From Alphaproteobacteria bacterium (GTDB taxonomy: Bacteria; Pseudomonadota; Alphaproteobacteria; UBA828), in the NCBI GenBank assembly GCA_022823305.1, contig JAJDXK010000134.1:1-64000 (forward strand): DNA of 64,000 nt, given 5' to 3'. The translations under genes and the position numbers were made by a program. Below the pieces are notes generated by a model, which saw only the letters and a program-made list of their open reading frames with translations, was not told the DNA's origin and searched no databases. Shown here in pieces: positions 17,048-27,868 of this stretch. Each line of letters opens with the position of its first letter. Position 1 is the first letter of the stretch.

Positions 17048-17982
17048 GGCGCGAACCAGTCCGGCCCGCCTGCCGCCCGCAGCGCGGCGCCCGCGTCGCG
17101 GCCCACGGCCTCGGCATCGCCCGCGGCGCCGACGCGCTGGATTCGGTGGCAGGCGCTGCCGTCGGGCCGCGCGATCAGCGCATCGAGCAGCAGGCCCCCA
17201 TTGCCATCAGGCACGGCGAGGCCGGCGATCGGCGTCCGGCACGAGCCGTCGAGGGCTTCGAGCAGGGCCCGCTCGCAGGCCACGGCAGCCGCCGTCGGCG
17301 GATGCACGAGGGGTGCCAGCGTTTCCTTCGTCCGCTCGTCGCTGCTGCGGCATTCGATGCCGAGCGCGCCCTGCCCTGCCGCCGGCAGCATGTCCGCCGG
17401 GGAGAGCACCGCCATCCCCTCGACATCCTCGCCGAGGCGCCTGAGGCCCGCGAGGGCCAGCAGCGTGGCATCGGCCGCCCCCTCGCCCACCTTGCGCAGG
17501 CGCGTCCCCACGTTGCCGCGCATCGGCACGATCGCGAGATCGGGGCGGCGCGCCAGGAGCTGCGCCTGGCGGCGGAGCGAGCCGGTGCCCACGCGCGCGC
17601 CCGCCGGCAGGTCGGCGAGGCCCGCGCAGACCTGCGACGCCCGCGCGATCAGCACGTCCCGGGGGTCCTCGCGCGCCGGGATGGCGGCGATCTCCAGCCC
17701 CCCGGGCAGCCACGTCGGCACGTCCTTCATGGAGTGCACGGCGAGGTCGATGCGCCCGTCCAGCAGCGCCTCCTCGATCTCCTTGGTGAAGAGTCCCTTG
17801 CCGCCGATGTCGGCGAGCGGGCGGTCGGTGAAGCGGTCGCCGGAGGTGACGATGACCTCGGTCACGAGGGCGCCGTCCTCGGCCAGCGCGGGGTGAGCCG
17901 CGACGAGCAGGCCGCAGACGTGGCGGGTCTGGGCGATGGCGAGCGGGCTGCCCCGCGTCCCGACGGTGATTGGCAGGCGCAC
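17044..17982 (-). CDS. hemC: porphobilinogen deaminase (hydroxymethylbilane synthase)
   Basis: This is a 312-residue HemC that polymerises four porphobilinogens to hydroxymethylbilane. The N-terminus TVGTRGSPLAIAQT, the AVHSMKDVPT motif and the cofactor-attachment DGSCRTPI (Cys248, carrying dipyrromethane) are all present. It is the first gene of the hemCD-mic60-hemY operon and diverges from tsaD across 119 bp. Confidence 0.97.
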   Translation of the reverse strand: MRLPITVGTRGSPLAIAQTRHVCGLLVAAHPALAEDGALVTEVIVTSGDRFTDRPLADIGGKGLFTKEIEEALLDGRIDLAVHSMKDVPTWLPGGLEIAAIPAREDPRDVLIARASQVCAGLADLPAGARVGTGSLRRQAQLLARRPDLAIVPMRGNVGTRLRKVGEGAADATLLALAGLRRLGEDVEGMAVLSPADMLPAAGQGALGIECRSSDERTKETLAPLVHPPTAAAVACERALLEALDGSCRTPIAGLAVPDGNGGLLLDALIARPDGSACHRIQRVGAAGDAEAVGRDAGAALRAAGGPDWFAP

Positions 17983-18101
17983 GTCGACTCGATGTTTCGG
18001 GCCGTGGTCGCCCCTTCTACACAGGGCGCCGGTACGACGCGAGCGCTTTCGCGTGGCGACCGTCGTTGCGGCGCCGGCGTCTCTCGGCTAAGGCTCGGCC
18101 C

Positions 18102-19175
18102 ATGATCGTGCTCGGCATCGAAACCAGCTGCGACGAGACCGCGGCCGCCATCGTGACCGGCGAGCGCCGGGTGCTGGCCGACCTCGTGCTCTCCCAGTGC
18201 GCCGACCACGCGCCCTACGGCGGAGTGGTGCCGGAGATCGCGGCACGCAGCCACGTCGAGCATCTCGACGGCCTCGTCGTCCGTGCCATGGCCGATGCCG
18301 GCGTCGGCTTCGCCGACCTCGACGGCGTGGCCGCAACGGCCGGCCCTGGCCTGATCGGCGCGGTCATGGTGGGGCTGATGACCGGCAAGGCGATCGCCGC
18401 CGTCCACGACCTGCCGCTGCTCGCCGTCAATCATCTGGAGGGGCACGCGCTGAGTCCCCGCCTGATCGACGAGACCCTCTCCTTCCCCTATCTGCTCCTC
18501 CTGGTCTCGGGCGGGCACTGCCAGCTCCTGCTCGTCGAGGAGGTGGACCGCTACCGGCGGCTGGGGACCACCATCGACGACGCGGTGGGAGAGGCCTTCG
18601 ACAAGGCGGCGATGCTGCTCGGCCTGGGCTATCCGGGCGGGCCGGCGATCGAGCGGAGGGCGAAGGATGGCGATTCCGGAGCCGTCGCCCTGCCGCGGCC
18701 GCTGGCCGGGCGGCCGGGCTGCGACTTCTCGTTCTCGGGACTCAAGACCGCGGTGCTGCACGCGGTTCAGGCGCGCGGAGAGCTCTCGGAGCAGGACCGC
18801 GCCGACATCGCCGCCTCCTTTCAGACCGCCGCCGCCGACGTGCTCGTGGACCGCACGAGCAACGCCATCGCACAGCTGAGCGCCGAGGACTGCACGCCGG
18901 CAGCGCTGGTGGTGGCCGGGGGGGTGGCCGCCAACAGGGAGATCCGGCACCGCATCGAGAGGCTGGCGGCGAGCCGCGGCCTCCCGCTCGCGATTCCGCC
19001 GGCCAGGCTCTGCACCGACAACGCGGCGATGATCGCCTGGGCCGGTGTCGAGCGCCTCGGTCGCGACATGATCGACCCGCTCGACGCGCCGCCACGCGCG
19101 CGCTGGCCGCTCGACGAAGGCGCGGGCCTCGCCAGGGGTGCCGGCACCCCCGGAAGGCTGGGGCCGCGCGCCTGA
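18102..19175 (+). CDS. tsaD: tRNA N6-adenosine threonylcarbamoyltransferase
   Basis: This is a 357-residue TsaD (Kae1/Gcp), which transfers threonylcarbamoyl to A37 of ANN-reading tRNAs. The LGIETSCDETAAAIV start, metal-binding HLEGH, LVSGGHCQL and GGVAANREIR motifs are all typical. ATG at 18102 starts the canonical protein; the open frame extends upstream without support. It converges with the secreted FGE-like gene. Confidence 0.97.
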   Translation: MIVLGIETSCDETAAAIVTGERRVLADLVLSQCADHAPYGGVVPEIAARSHVEHLDGLVVRAMADAGVGFADLDGVAATAGPGLIGAVMVGLMTGKAIAAVHDLPLLAVNHLEGHALSPRLIDETLSFPYLLLLVSGGHCQLLLVEEVDRYRRLGTTIDDAVGEAFDKAAMLLGLGYPGGPAIERRAKDGDSGAVALPRPLAGRPGCDFSFSGLKTAVLHAVQARGELSEQDRADIAASFQTAAADVLVDRTSNAIAQLSAEDCTPAALVVAGGVAANREIRHRIERLAASRGLPLAIPPARLCTDNAAMIAWAGVERLGRDMIDPLDAPPRARWPLDEGAGLARGAGTPGRLGPRA

Positions 19176-19205
19176 CCCTCGTGCCGGCGGACGCGCCGTC
19201 GGGCC

Positions 19206-20066
<861 letters not shown>

Positions 20067-20153
20067 CGCCTCTCGCAACGGCTTCCCCCGACGCGCCCGC
20101 ATCCGTAAAACGACCCCTATGGTAAGCGGACTCTCGCGGGCAGGCGCAAGGCG

Positions 20154-21167
20154 ATGAGGCACATCGGCGTGATCGGCGGCGGCGCCTGGGGTACGGCGCT
20201 TGCGGCGGTGGCGCTGCGCGCCGGGCGCGCGGTGACGCTCTGGGCGCGCGAGCCGGACGTCGTCGCCGGCATCAACGAGCGCCACGAGAACCGGCGCTTC
20301 CTGCCCGGCGTCCCTCTCGACCCGGCGATCCGGGCGACGGCGGAGCTGGACGAGGCGGTGCGGGCCGACCTCCTGCTCCTGGCGACCCCGGCACAGCATC
20401 TCGCCGGCATTGCCGAGCAGGCAGCCGATGCGGCGAACGACCCGCCGCCCGCACTAATCTGCGCCAAGGGCATCGAGCGGGGCAGCGGCGCATTGATGAG
20501 CGATGCGGTGCGGCGCGCGGCGCCGGCGATGCCGCTTGCCGCGCTCTCCGGCCCCACCTTCGCGCGTGAGGTCGCCCAGGGCCTGCCTGCCGCCGTGTCT
20601 CTCGCCTGCGAGGACCCGCGCCTCGGCGAAGCCATCGTCGAGGCGCTGGGCAGCCCGGCCTTCCGCCCCTATCTCACCGACGACGTGATCGGCGTGCAGA
20701 TCGGCGGCGCGGTGAAGAACGTCATCGCGATCGCAGCCGGAATCGCCATCGGCCGGGGCCTGGGCGACAACGCCCGCGCCGCCGTCATCGCGCGCGGCTT
20801 CGCGGAGCTGTCGCGGCTCGCCGCGGCCAGAGGCGCACGGCCGGAAACCCTGGCCGGCCTCTCCGGCCTCGGCGATCTCGTGCTGACCTGCACCAGCGAG
20901 CAATCGCGCAACTACACGCTCGGCCGCGCTATCGGGGCCGGCGAGGCGGCCGAAGCAGTGCTGGGCGCCCGCGAGGCGGTCACGGAGGGCGTGGCCAGCG
21001 CACCGGCGGTGACGACGATGGCGGCGGAGCTCGGCGTCGAAATGCCGATCGCCTACGGGGTGCATGCCGTCCTTCACCGCGGCGCCTCCATCGACGACGC
21101 CATCGGCGGCCTGCTGTCCCGCCCCTTCAGGCCGGAGGCGGGAGCCGGCGGCGGGGACCGCACATAG
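20154..21167 (+). CDS. gpsA: glycerol-3-phosphate dehydrogenase [NAD(P)+]
   Basis: This 337-residue cytosolic enzyme makes sn-glycerol 3-phosphate for phospholipids. The Rossmann GVIGGGAWGTALA start, CAKGIERGSG, SGPTFAREVAQG and catalytic GGAVKNVIAIAAG segments are typical. It lies near tsaD, a common alphaproteobacterial arrangement, here interrupted by the FGE-like gene. Confidence 0.96.
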   Translation: MRHIGVIGGGAWGTALAAVALRAGRAVTLWAREPDVVAGINERHENRRFLPGVPLDPAIRATAELDEAVRADLLLLATPAQHLAGIAEQAADAANDPPPALICAKGIERGSGALMSDAVRRAAPAMPLAALSGPTFAREVAQGLPAAVSLACEDPRLGEAIVEALGSPAFRPYLTDDVIGVQIGGAVKNVIAIAAGIAIGRGLGDNARAAVIARGFAELSRLAAARGARPETLAGLSGLGDLVLTCTSEQSRNYTLGRAIGAGEAAEAVLGAREAVTEGVASAPAVTTMAAELGVEMPIAYGVHAVLHRGASIDDAIGGLLSRPFRPEAGAGGGDRT

Positions 21168-21185
21168 GGCGCCACCGATGGTGGC

Positions 21186-21214
21186 TTGACAAGCTGCGCA
21201 CTTACCCTGTTTTC
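21186..21214 (+). promoter_or_regulatory. candidate promoter of the tRNA-Leu pair
   Basis: A perfect TTGACA at 21186-21191 stands 17 bases before GTTTTC (21209-21214), 35-63 bases upstream of the first tRNA-Leu. The -10 is poor, which is common in GC-rich alphaproteobacteria. Confidence 0.4.
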
Positions 21215-21248
21215 TCCGCCCCGCCCGCTCTTCGAGCACGGGTGTCTT

Positions 21249-21335
21249 GCGGCTGTGGCGGAACAGGTAGACGCGCAGCGTTGAGGGCGCTGTGGGGGCA
21301 ACCCCGTGGAGGTTCGAGTCCTCTCAGCCGCACCA
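21249..21335 (+). tRNA. tRNA-Leu (GAG)
   Basis: This is an 87-base class II tRNA with encoded CCA. The acceptor is GCGGCTG/CAGCCGC, the anticodon stem CAGCG/CGCTG with loop TTGAGGG (GAG), a long variable arm GGGGGCAACCCC and T-loop TTCGAGT. It is 9 bases upstream of a second tRNA-Leu. Confidence 0.95.
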
Positions 21336-21344
21336 TTTGACCGG

Positions 21345-21431
<87 letters not shown>

Positions 21432-21469
21432 GATGGGCGACAGCCCGCATCGCGGGCGCCGGATGGCGA

Positions 21470-21688
21470 TCAGCGTTTCGGCGGGCGCTCGCCCGAAAGG
21501 AAGGCGCCCAGCATCCTGCCCGCCTCGCGGGCGGGATCCTTGGCGGCCGCGACGTCCGCGACCTTGTCCGCAGCCTTGTCCATCTTGCCGTCGACGGCGC
21601 GGAACGCCTGCCCCGCCTTCTTCTGCACGCGCGGGTCGGCGGCGGCGCGCTTGGCCAGCGACCAGAGAACTGTGCGCAGGATGGCCAT
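21470..21688 (-). CDS. small hypothetical protein
   Basis: This is a 72-residue basic, helical protein beginning MAILRTVLWSLAKRAAADPRVQ and ending GERPPKR. No domain is recognised and no clear ribosome site precedes the ATG. It resembles the short lysine/alanine-rich proteins often found in alphaproteobacteria. It fills the gap between the tRNA pair and the cyclase gene. Confidence 0.45.
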   Translation of the reverse strand: MAILRTVLWSLAKRAAADPRVQKKAGQAFRAVDGKMDKAADKVADVAAAKDPAREAGRMLGAFLSGERPPKR

Positions 21689-21789
21689 GGCGCCATTCTA
21701 GCGCGTCCGCCCGCCCCCGACTCAAGATTCTCTCCCTCGACTCCGGCGTGCCGCTTGGGCACAAGGGGCGGCGCCAAGGAGGACCCGCG

Positions 21790-22569
21790 ATGAAGCTGCC
21801 GTCGAAGATCGTCGACATCTCCCAGCCGCTGGACAACGACACGGTCGTGGACCCGGACTTCATGCGGCCCTCGATCCGCTACATCACGGGGAAGGAGAGC
21901 GCGGCGATGATGTGCGAGCTCTTCCCCGGCCTGAAGGAGGAGCAGCTGCCGAACGGCGAGGGCTGGGCCATCGAGTTCATCGAGCTCGCGACCCACAACG
22001 GCACCCACATGGACGCGCCCTATCACTACAACTCGCGGGATTCCAAGGGCAACCGCATGCCGACGATCGACGAGATGCCGCTCGACTGGTACTTCCGGCC
22101 GGGCGTCAAGCTCGACTTCCGCCACCTCGACGACGGCTACGTCGCGACCCCCGCCGACGTCGAGGCCGAGCTTGAGCGGATCGGCTACGAGCTGCAGCCC
22201 ATGGACATCGTGCTGGTGAACACGCGCGCTGGCGAGCGCTACGGCCACGACGACTATATCCACGCCGGCTGCGGCGTGGGCCGGGAGGCGACCCACTACC
22301 TGACCGGGCGCGGCGTGCGCGTCACCGGCATCGACGGCTGGAGCTGGGACGCCCCCTTCTCCGCAACCCGCGAGCGCTGGCTCAGGACGCGCGACCCCCG
22401 GATCATCTGGGAGGGTCACTACGCCGGGATCGACACGCCCTACTGCCACATGGAGAAGCTGCGGCACCTGGAGGAGCTGCCGCCCTTCGGCTTCACCGTC
22501 GCCTGCTTCCCCTGCAAGATCAAGGCGGCCTCCGGCGGCTGGACCAGGGCCGTCGCGCTCTTCGACTGA
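21790..22569 (+). CDS. cyclase/kynurenine formamidase-like metal hydrolase
   Basis: This is a 259-residue member of the cyclase (PF04199) family of metal-dependent amide hydrolases. The family motif HxGTHxDxPxH appears as HNGTHMDAPYHY near residues 74-85. AAGGAGG precedes the ATG at 21790. It is cytoplasmic, with no signal peptide. It lies 40 bp upstream of a HyuA-type gene and is probably in the same operon. The family includes N-formylkynurenine formamidase and other amidases. The substrate is unknown, and longer inserts than classic KynB argue against a simple KynB call. Confidence 0.88.
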   Translation: MKLPSKIVDISQPLDNDTVVDPDFMRPSIRYITGKESAAMMCELFPGLKEEQLPNGEGWAIEFIELATHNGTHMDAPYHYNSRDSKGNRMPTIDEMPLDWYFRPGVKLDFRHLDDGYVATPADVEAELERIGYELQPMDIVLVNTRAGERYGHDDYIHAGCGVGREATHYLTGRGVRVTGIDGWSWDAPFSATRERWLRTRDPRIIWEGHYAGIDTPYCHMEKLRHLEELPPFGFTVACFPCKIKAASGGWTRAVALFD

Positions 22570-22609
22570 GCCGCCCCGCCCTCCCCCTCCCCTCCCCCCG
22601 AGGTTGTCC

Positions 22610-24733
22610 ATGAGCGCCTATCTCTGCGGCATCGACATCGGCGGCACCTTCACCGACTGCGTGGTGGTGGACGAGGCCGGCCGCGTCACCACCGGCAAGG
22701 CGCCGTCCACGCCGGCCGACTTCGGCGAGGGACTGATCGCCGCCCTCGACATCGTCGCCGGCAAGCTGGGGAAGCCGCTGGAAGCACTCTGCGGCGAACT
22801 CGCGGTGCTGGCCCACGGCACCACCGTGGGCACCAACGCCATCATCCAGAAGAAGGGCGTCAAGGTCGGCCTCATCACCACCAGGGGCCACAACGACGTC
22901 ATCCACATCATGCGCGGCTCGCGCGGGCTCACCGGCCGCGACATCCGCCTCGTCGTCCACATCCCGGAGAGCAGCAAGCCCGACCCCATCGTGCCGAAGT
23001 ACCTGGTCGAGGGCGTGTCGGAGAGGGTGGACTGCTTCGGCAACGTCGTCGTCGAGCTGAACGAGGACGAGGCGGAGCAGGCGATTCGCCGGCTGGTCGC
23101 CGAGGGCGTGGAGGCGCTCGCGATCTGCTTCCTGTGGTCCTTCCTCGCGCCCGGGCACGAGCGCCGCGTCAAGGCGATGGTGGAGCGCATCGCGCCCGGG
23201 CTCTTCGTCACCTGCTCTGCCGACCTGGTGCCGAAGTGGGGCGAGTACGAGCGCACCGCGGCGGTCGCGCTCAACGCCTACATCGGCCCGCTGGTAACCG
23301 GCTACCTGGAGCGCATGGACAGGCGGACCACCGGTCTCGGCTACCACCATCCGCTGCAGATCACCCAGTGCGCGGGCGGCACGATCCCCGTCGCCAAGGC
23401 GATGGCGGCGCCGCTGCTGACCCTCGATTCCGGCCCGGTCTCGGGCGTCACCGGGTCCGGCTATGCCGGCGGGATCATGGGCTACGAGAACGTCATCACC
23501 ACCGACATGGGCGGCACCTCCTTCGACGTCGGCATCATCCACGGCGGCGAGCCGGCCTTCTCGTACCGCAGCCTGGTGCACCAGTACGAGTACTACCTCT
23601 CCAAGGTGGACATCCAGGTGATCGGCGCGGGCGGCGGCAGCATGGCCTGGATCGACGAGGCCACCGGCGCCTTCCGCGTGGGCCCGGAGAGCGCGGGCGC
23701 CGATCCCGGCCCGGTCTGCTACCGCCGCGGCGGCACGGTGCCGACGGTGACCGATGCCGACCTGGTGCTGGGCTACCTCGACCCCGACAACTTCGCGGGC
23801 GGCGCGATCAGGCTCGACCGCGACGCCGCGGCCGGAGCGCTGGCGCCGATGGGCGAACGGCTGAGCCTGGGCCTCGACGAGACCGCGAGCGGTATCGCCC
23901 GCATCGCCGAGTTCCAGATGGCCGACCTGATCCGCAAGGTGACGATCCAGAAGGGTCACGACCCGCGCGACTTCGTGCTCTTCGCCTTCGGCGGCGCCGG
24001 ACCCGCTCATGCCGGGGTCTTCGCGCAGGAGCTCGGGGTCTCGAAGGTGATCGTGCCGCAGCGCGAGACGGCCTCCGTGTGGTGCGCCTTCGGAGCCGCC
24101 GCGGCCGACCTGCTGCACGTCCACGAGCGGGTCAACATCATGCGCTCGCCCTTCGAGGCCGACCGGATCAACGCGACGCTCGCGGCCCTCAGGGAGCACG
24201 GTGCCGCCGACCTCGCAGCCGACGACGTCCCGCCGGCGGAGCGGCGCTACCGCTTCACCCTCGACATGCGGCACAAGGGGCAGATCAACGAGGTCGAGGT
24301 CGAGCTCGAGGGCGAGGCCGTCGCGGCGGGCGAGATCGACGCCCTGCACGAGGAGTTCCGCCGCCGCTACGAGGCGCTCTACGGGCGTGGCGCCGCGTTG
24401 CCGGGCGCGCAGCTCGAGATCGTCACCTTCCGCTGCCGCGCCTCGGGCGTCACGCGAAAGCCCCGCCTCGGCACGGCCGGCTCCATGGTGACGGAGCCCG
24501 CCGCCGAGGCCCGGCGGCCCTCCCGCTCGGTCTACTGGGCGGCATGGGGCCGTCGCGCCGAGACCCCCATCTACGACGGCGCACGACTCGTTCCCGGCAA
24601 CCGGATCGAGGGGCCCGTGGTCATCGACACCGAGGTCACCACGGTGGTGGTCCACCCCGGACAGGTCCTGGCGGTCGATGCCTATGGCAATTTCGAGATC
24701 ACGCTGGCGGCTGCGGCCCGCGATGCGGCATGA
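22610..24733 (+). CDS. HyuA-type hydantoinase/oxoprolinase subunit
   Basis: This 707-residue protein of the N-methylhydantoinase A/5-oxoprolinase A family couples ATP hydrolysis to opening of cyclic amides. The acetate-kinase-like nucleotide fold is shown by GIDIGGTFTDCVVVDEAG at the N-terminus, LAHGTTVGTNAI, TTDMGGTSFDVG near residue 300 and FAFGGAGPAHAG near 465. ATG at 22610 is chosen over a TTG six bases upstream because GAGG is correctly spaced. The usual partner HyuB is not encoded beside it. The downstream gene is a short unknown and the upstream one a cyclase-type amidase. Confidence 0.93.
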   Translation: MSAYLCGIDIGGTFTDCVVVDEAGRVTTGKAPSTPADFGEGLIAALDIVAGKLGKPLEALCGELAVLAHGTTVGTNAIIQKKGVKVGLITTRGHNDVIHIMRGSRGLTGRDIRLVVHIPESSKPDPIVPKYLVEGVSERVDCFGNVVVELNEDEAEQAIRRLVAEGVEALAICFLWSFLAPGHERRVKAMVERIAPGLFVTCSADLVPKWGEYERTAAVALNAYIGPLVTGYLERMDRRTTGLGYHHPLQITQCAGGTIPVAKAMAAPLLTLDSGPVSGVTGSGYAGGIMGYENVITTDMGGTSFDVGIIHGGEPAFSYRSLVHQYEYYLSKVDIQVIGAGGGSMAWIDEATGAFRVGPESAGADPGPVCYRRGGTVPTVTDADLVLGYLDPDNFAGGAIRLDRDAAAGALAPMGERLSLGLDETASGIARIAEFQMADLIRKVTIQKGHDPRDFVLFAFGGAGPAHAGVFAQELGVSKVIVPQRETASVWCAFGAAAADLLHVHERVNIMRSPFEADRINATLAALREHGAADLAADDVPPAERRYRFTLDMRHKGQINEVEVELEGEAVAAGEIDALHEEFRRRYEALYGRGAALPGAQLEIVTFRCRASGVTRKPRLGTAGSMVTEPAAEARRPSRSVYWAAWGRRAETPIYDGARLVPGNRIEGPVVIDTEVTTVVVHPGQVLAVDAYGNFEITLAAAARDAA

Positions 24734-24765
24734 CGGCAGGGCCGGGACGGAGGCAAGGCAAGACC

Positions 24766-25104
24766 ATGGACCTGACGACGTTCGAGCGCTCGCTCGAAGA
24801 GCAGACACCGCCGGAGGGGCTGAGCAAGCCGCTCCGGGCGCTGTGGCGGGAGGCGAAGGGCGAGTGGGATGCGGCCCACTCCCTCGCCCAGGCCGAAGCG
24901 GGGCCGGCCGGCGCCTGGGTCCACGCCTATCTCCACCGGGTCGAGGGCGACCTGCGCAACGCCGGCTACTGGTATCGTCGCGCCGGCAGGTCGGCGGCCG
25001 AGGGTGCGCTGCGCGACGAGTGGCGCATGATCGCGACGGCGCTGCTGGCCGAGGGACAGCCCCTTCCCGAAGACGTGAACGAGCCGGGAGCAGCGACCCG
25101 TTGA
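24766..25104 (+). CDS. hypothetical protein downstream of hyuA-type gene
   Basis: This is a 112-residue protein of unknown function, acidic and helical, with a conserved-looking core (LRALWREAKGEWDAAHSLAQ, then AYLHRVEGDLRNAGYWYRRAG). The ATG at 24766 has a purine-rich GGAGGCAAGGCAAG upstream; an alternative ATG at 24730 would overlap the hyuA stop. The close spacing implies cotranscription. It could be an accessory subunit or a helical-repeat adaptor. Confidence 0.75.
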   Translation: MDLTTFERSLEEQTPPEGLSKPLRALWREAKGEWDAAHSLAQAEAGPAGAWVHAYLHRVEGDLRNAGYWYRRAGRSAAEGALRDEWRMIATALLAEGQPLPEDVNEPGAATR

Positions 25105-25158
25105 CGGGTCCCGGAGGGCTCCCTACATTCCGGTCGTTGCCAGCGCGGAGGAGCACCG

Positions 25159-25479
25159 ATGAGCGTCACCCACGTCACCGACGGCGAGTTCGAAGAGAAG
25201 GTCCTCAAGGCCGACGGCCCGGTCCTGGTGGACTTCTGGGCCGACTGGTGCGGCCCCTGCAAGGCCATCGCGCCCGCGCTGGAGGAGATCGCCGACGAGA
25301 TGGGCGAGTCGCTCTCGGTGGCCAAGCTGGACGTGGATTCGAACCCCTCCACGCCCGCCAGGTACGGCATCCGCGGAATCCCGACACTGATCCTCTTCAA
25401 GGACGGCGAGGTGGCCGATACCAAGGTGGGCGCGCTGCCCAAGGCCAAGCTCGCCGAGTGGCTGCGCGGGGCCGTCTGA
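25159..25479 (+). CDS. trxA: thioredoxin
   Basis: This is a 106-residue thioredoxin. The active site WADWCGPCK and cis-Pro [11 protein letters not shown] are in the normal positions. GGAGG precedes the ATG. It is a cytoplasmic disulfide reductant. In many relatives trxA follows folC on the same strand; here it converges with folC. Confidence 0.97.
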   Translation: MSVTHVTDGEFEEKVLKADGPVLVDFWADWCGPCKAIAPALEEIADEMGESLSVAKLDVDSNPSTPARYGIRGIPTLILFKDGEVADTKVGALPKAKLAEWLRGAV

Positions 25480-25576
25480 GCGGCGAAAAGGCAAAATTGC
25501 AAAACGAACCCAATTTCACGTAACCCATTGTAACATAGGGTAAATTTTTGCTCGCGCCGAATCGGCCGCCGGGCGC
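25480..25576. other. AT-rich spacer between convergent trxA and folC
   Basis: About 60 bases (25490-25550) are markedly AT-rich in a GC-rich genome. They include AAAACGAACCCAATTT and TAACCCATTGTAACATAGGGTAAATTTTTG, with a weak ACCC/GGGT stem followed by a T run on the plus strand. It probably terminates trxA and may carry a small dispersed repeat. Confidence 0.4.
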
Positions 25577-26887
25577 TCAGGCGACCGGCGCGCCGGCGGT
25601 GGCCAGCACGTCGCCGGCGAGGTAGAGCGACCCGCACACCAGGATGCGGCCGGGCGGCGCCGGCCCCCCGGTCAGCCGCGCGACGGCCTCGCGGACATCC
25701 GCGGCCGTTTCGGCGGCGATGCCGACCGAGCCCGCCGCCGCGCAGACCTCCTCCGCAGCCGCGCTCGCCGCCTGCTCGGGAATCGGCACGGCGACCAGCC
25801 GCCGCGCGACCGGCGCGAGCGGCCGCAGGAAGTCCGCCGGCGGCCTGGTGTCGAGCATCCCGACCACGAGATCGAGGGGGCGGTCGCGCCAGCCCTCGGC
25901 GGTCCGGGCGAGCGCGCGCGCCGCCGCGGCGTTGTGCCCGCCGTCGACCCAGAATTCCCAACCGCCGCCGAGGCCCGGCCAGGGCACGCGCTGCAGCCGG
26001 CCGGGCCAGCGCGCCTCCTCGAGCCCACGGCCGATGGCGGCATCGCCCACCGCGAAGTCCCGCAGGCTGCGGGCGCAGGCCACGGCGAGCGCCGCGTTCT
26101 CCACCTGATGGGGACCGGCGAGGCCCGGCAGGGGATACTGCCCGACACCCTGCCCGTCTCGCAGCAGCAGGTGCGATGCCGCGTGCTCGAACGACCACTC
26201 CCGCCCGAGCCGCGTCAGCGGTGCCCCGACCTGCCCGGCGACGTCTTCGATGACTGCGCCGGCCTCCGCCGCCTGGTGTCCGATCACGCCGGTCACGCCC
26301 GGCTTCAGGATGCCGGCCTTCTCGGCGGCGATGAGCGGAAGCGTCTCGCCGAGATAGTGCGTGTGGTCGATGGAGACGGGGGTGATGACGGTGAGCGCCG
26401 GCCGCGCGATCACGTTGGTGGCGTCGAGCCTGCCGCCGAGCCCGACCTCGAGCAGCAGCACATCCGCCGGCTTCAGCCGGAAGGCGTGGAAGGCTGCAGC
26501 CGTGGTGATCTCGAAGAAGGTGATGGATGCGCCCTCGTTGACCGCCTCGCAGCGGGCGAGGCTCGCGCGCAGCGACTCCTCGGCGATCGGCGCACCGTCA
26601 AGCCTGATCCGCTCGGCGAAGCGGACCAGGTGCGGCGAGACGTAGCTGTTCACCCGGTATCCTGCGGCGCGCAGCATCGCCTCCAGGTAAGCGACGACGC
26701 TGCCCTTGCCGTTGGTGCCGGCGACGTGGATGACCGGCGGCATGGTCCGTTCCGGGTTGCCGAGCGCATCGAGCAGCCGGGTCATGCGTCCGAGCGAAAG
26801 GTCGATGGCCTTGGGATGAAGGTCGAGCAGCCGGGCGAGGATCGTGTCGCTCTCGCGCGCCTCCCCCGGCGCAGGCGCCACGCTCAT
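25577..26887 (-). CDS. folC: folylpolyglutamate/dihydrofolate synthase
   Basis: This is a 436-residue Mur-ligase-family enzyme that adds glutamate to dihydropteroate and folates. The P-loop HVAGTNGKGSVVAYLEA, the EVGLGGRLDATN motif and the SIDHTHYLG segment are diagnostic. It is the last gene of the trpFBA-accD-folC cluster, 45 bp after accD. Confidence 0.96.
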   Translation of the reverse strand: MSVAPAPGEARESDTILARLLDLHPKAIDLSLGRMTRLLDALGNPERTMPPVIHVAGTNGKGSVVAYLEAMLRAAGYRVNSYVSPHLVRFAERIRLDGAPIAEESLRASLARCEAVNEGASITFFEITTAAAFHAFRLKPADVLLLEVGLGGRLDATNVIARPALTVITPVSIDHTHYLGETLPLIAAEKAGILKPGVTGVIGHQAAEAGAVIEDVAGQVGAPLTRLGREWSFEHAASHLLLRDGQGVGQYPLPGLAGPHQVENAALAVACARSLRDFAVGDAAIGRGLEEARWPGRLQRVPWPGLGGGWEFWVDGGHNAAAARALARTAEGWRDRPLDLVVGMLDTRPPADFLRPLAPVARRLVAVPIPEQAASAAAEEVCAAAGSVGIAAETAADVREAVARLTGGPAPPGRILVCGSLYLAGDVLATAGAPVA

Positions 26888-26932
26888 CCGACCGGCCCCG
26901 GAAGGAGGGCGGTCCGCACGGCAGCGTGCTCC

Positions 26933-27864
<932 letters not shown>

Positions 27865-27868
<4 letters not shown>

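Noticed and set aside
21790-22569. Calling the cyclase-family protein kynurenine formamidase (KynB)
   Set aside because: Only the metal motif is shared. The neighbours are hydantoinase-like rather than kynurenine pathway genes.
22520-25156. Open frame of 878 codons antisense to the hyuA-type gene
   Set aside because: It is a shadow frame. The plus-strand protein has clear family motifs throughout.
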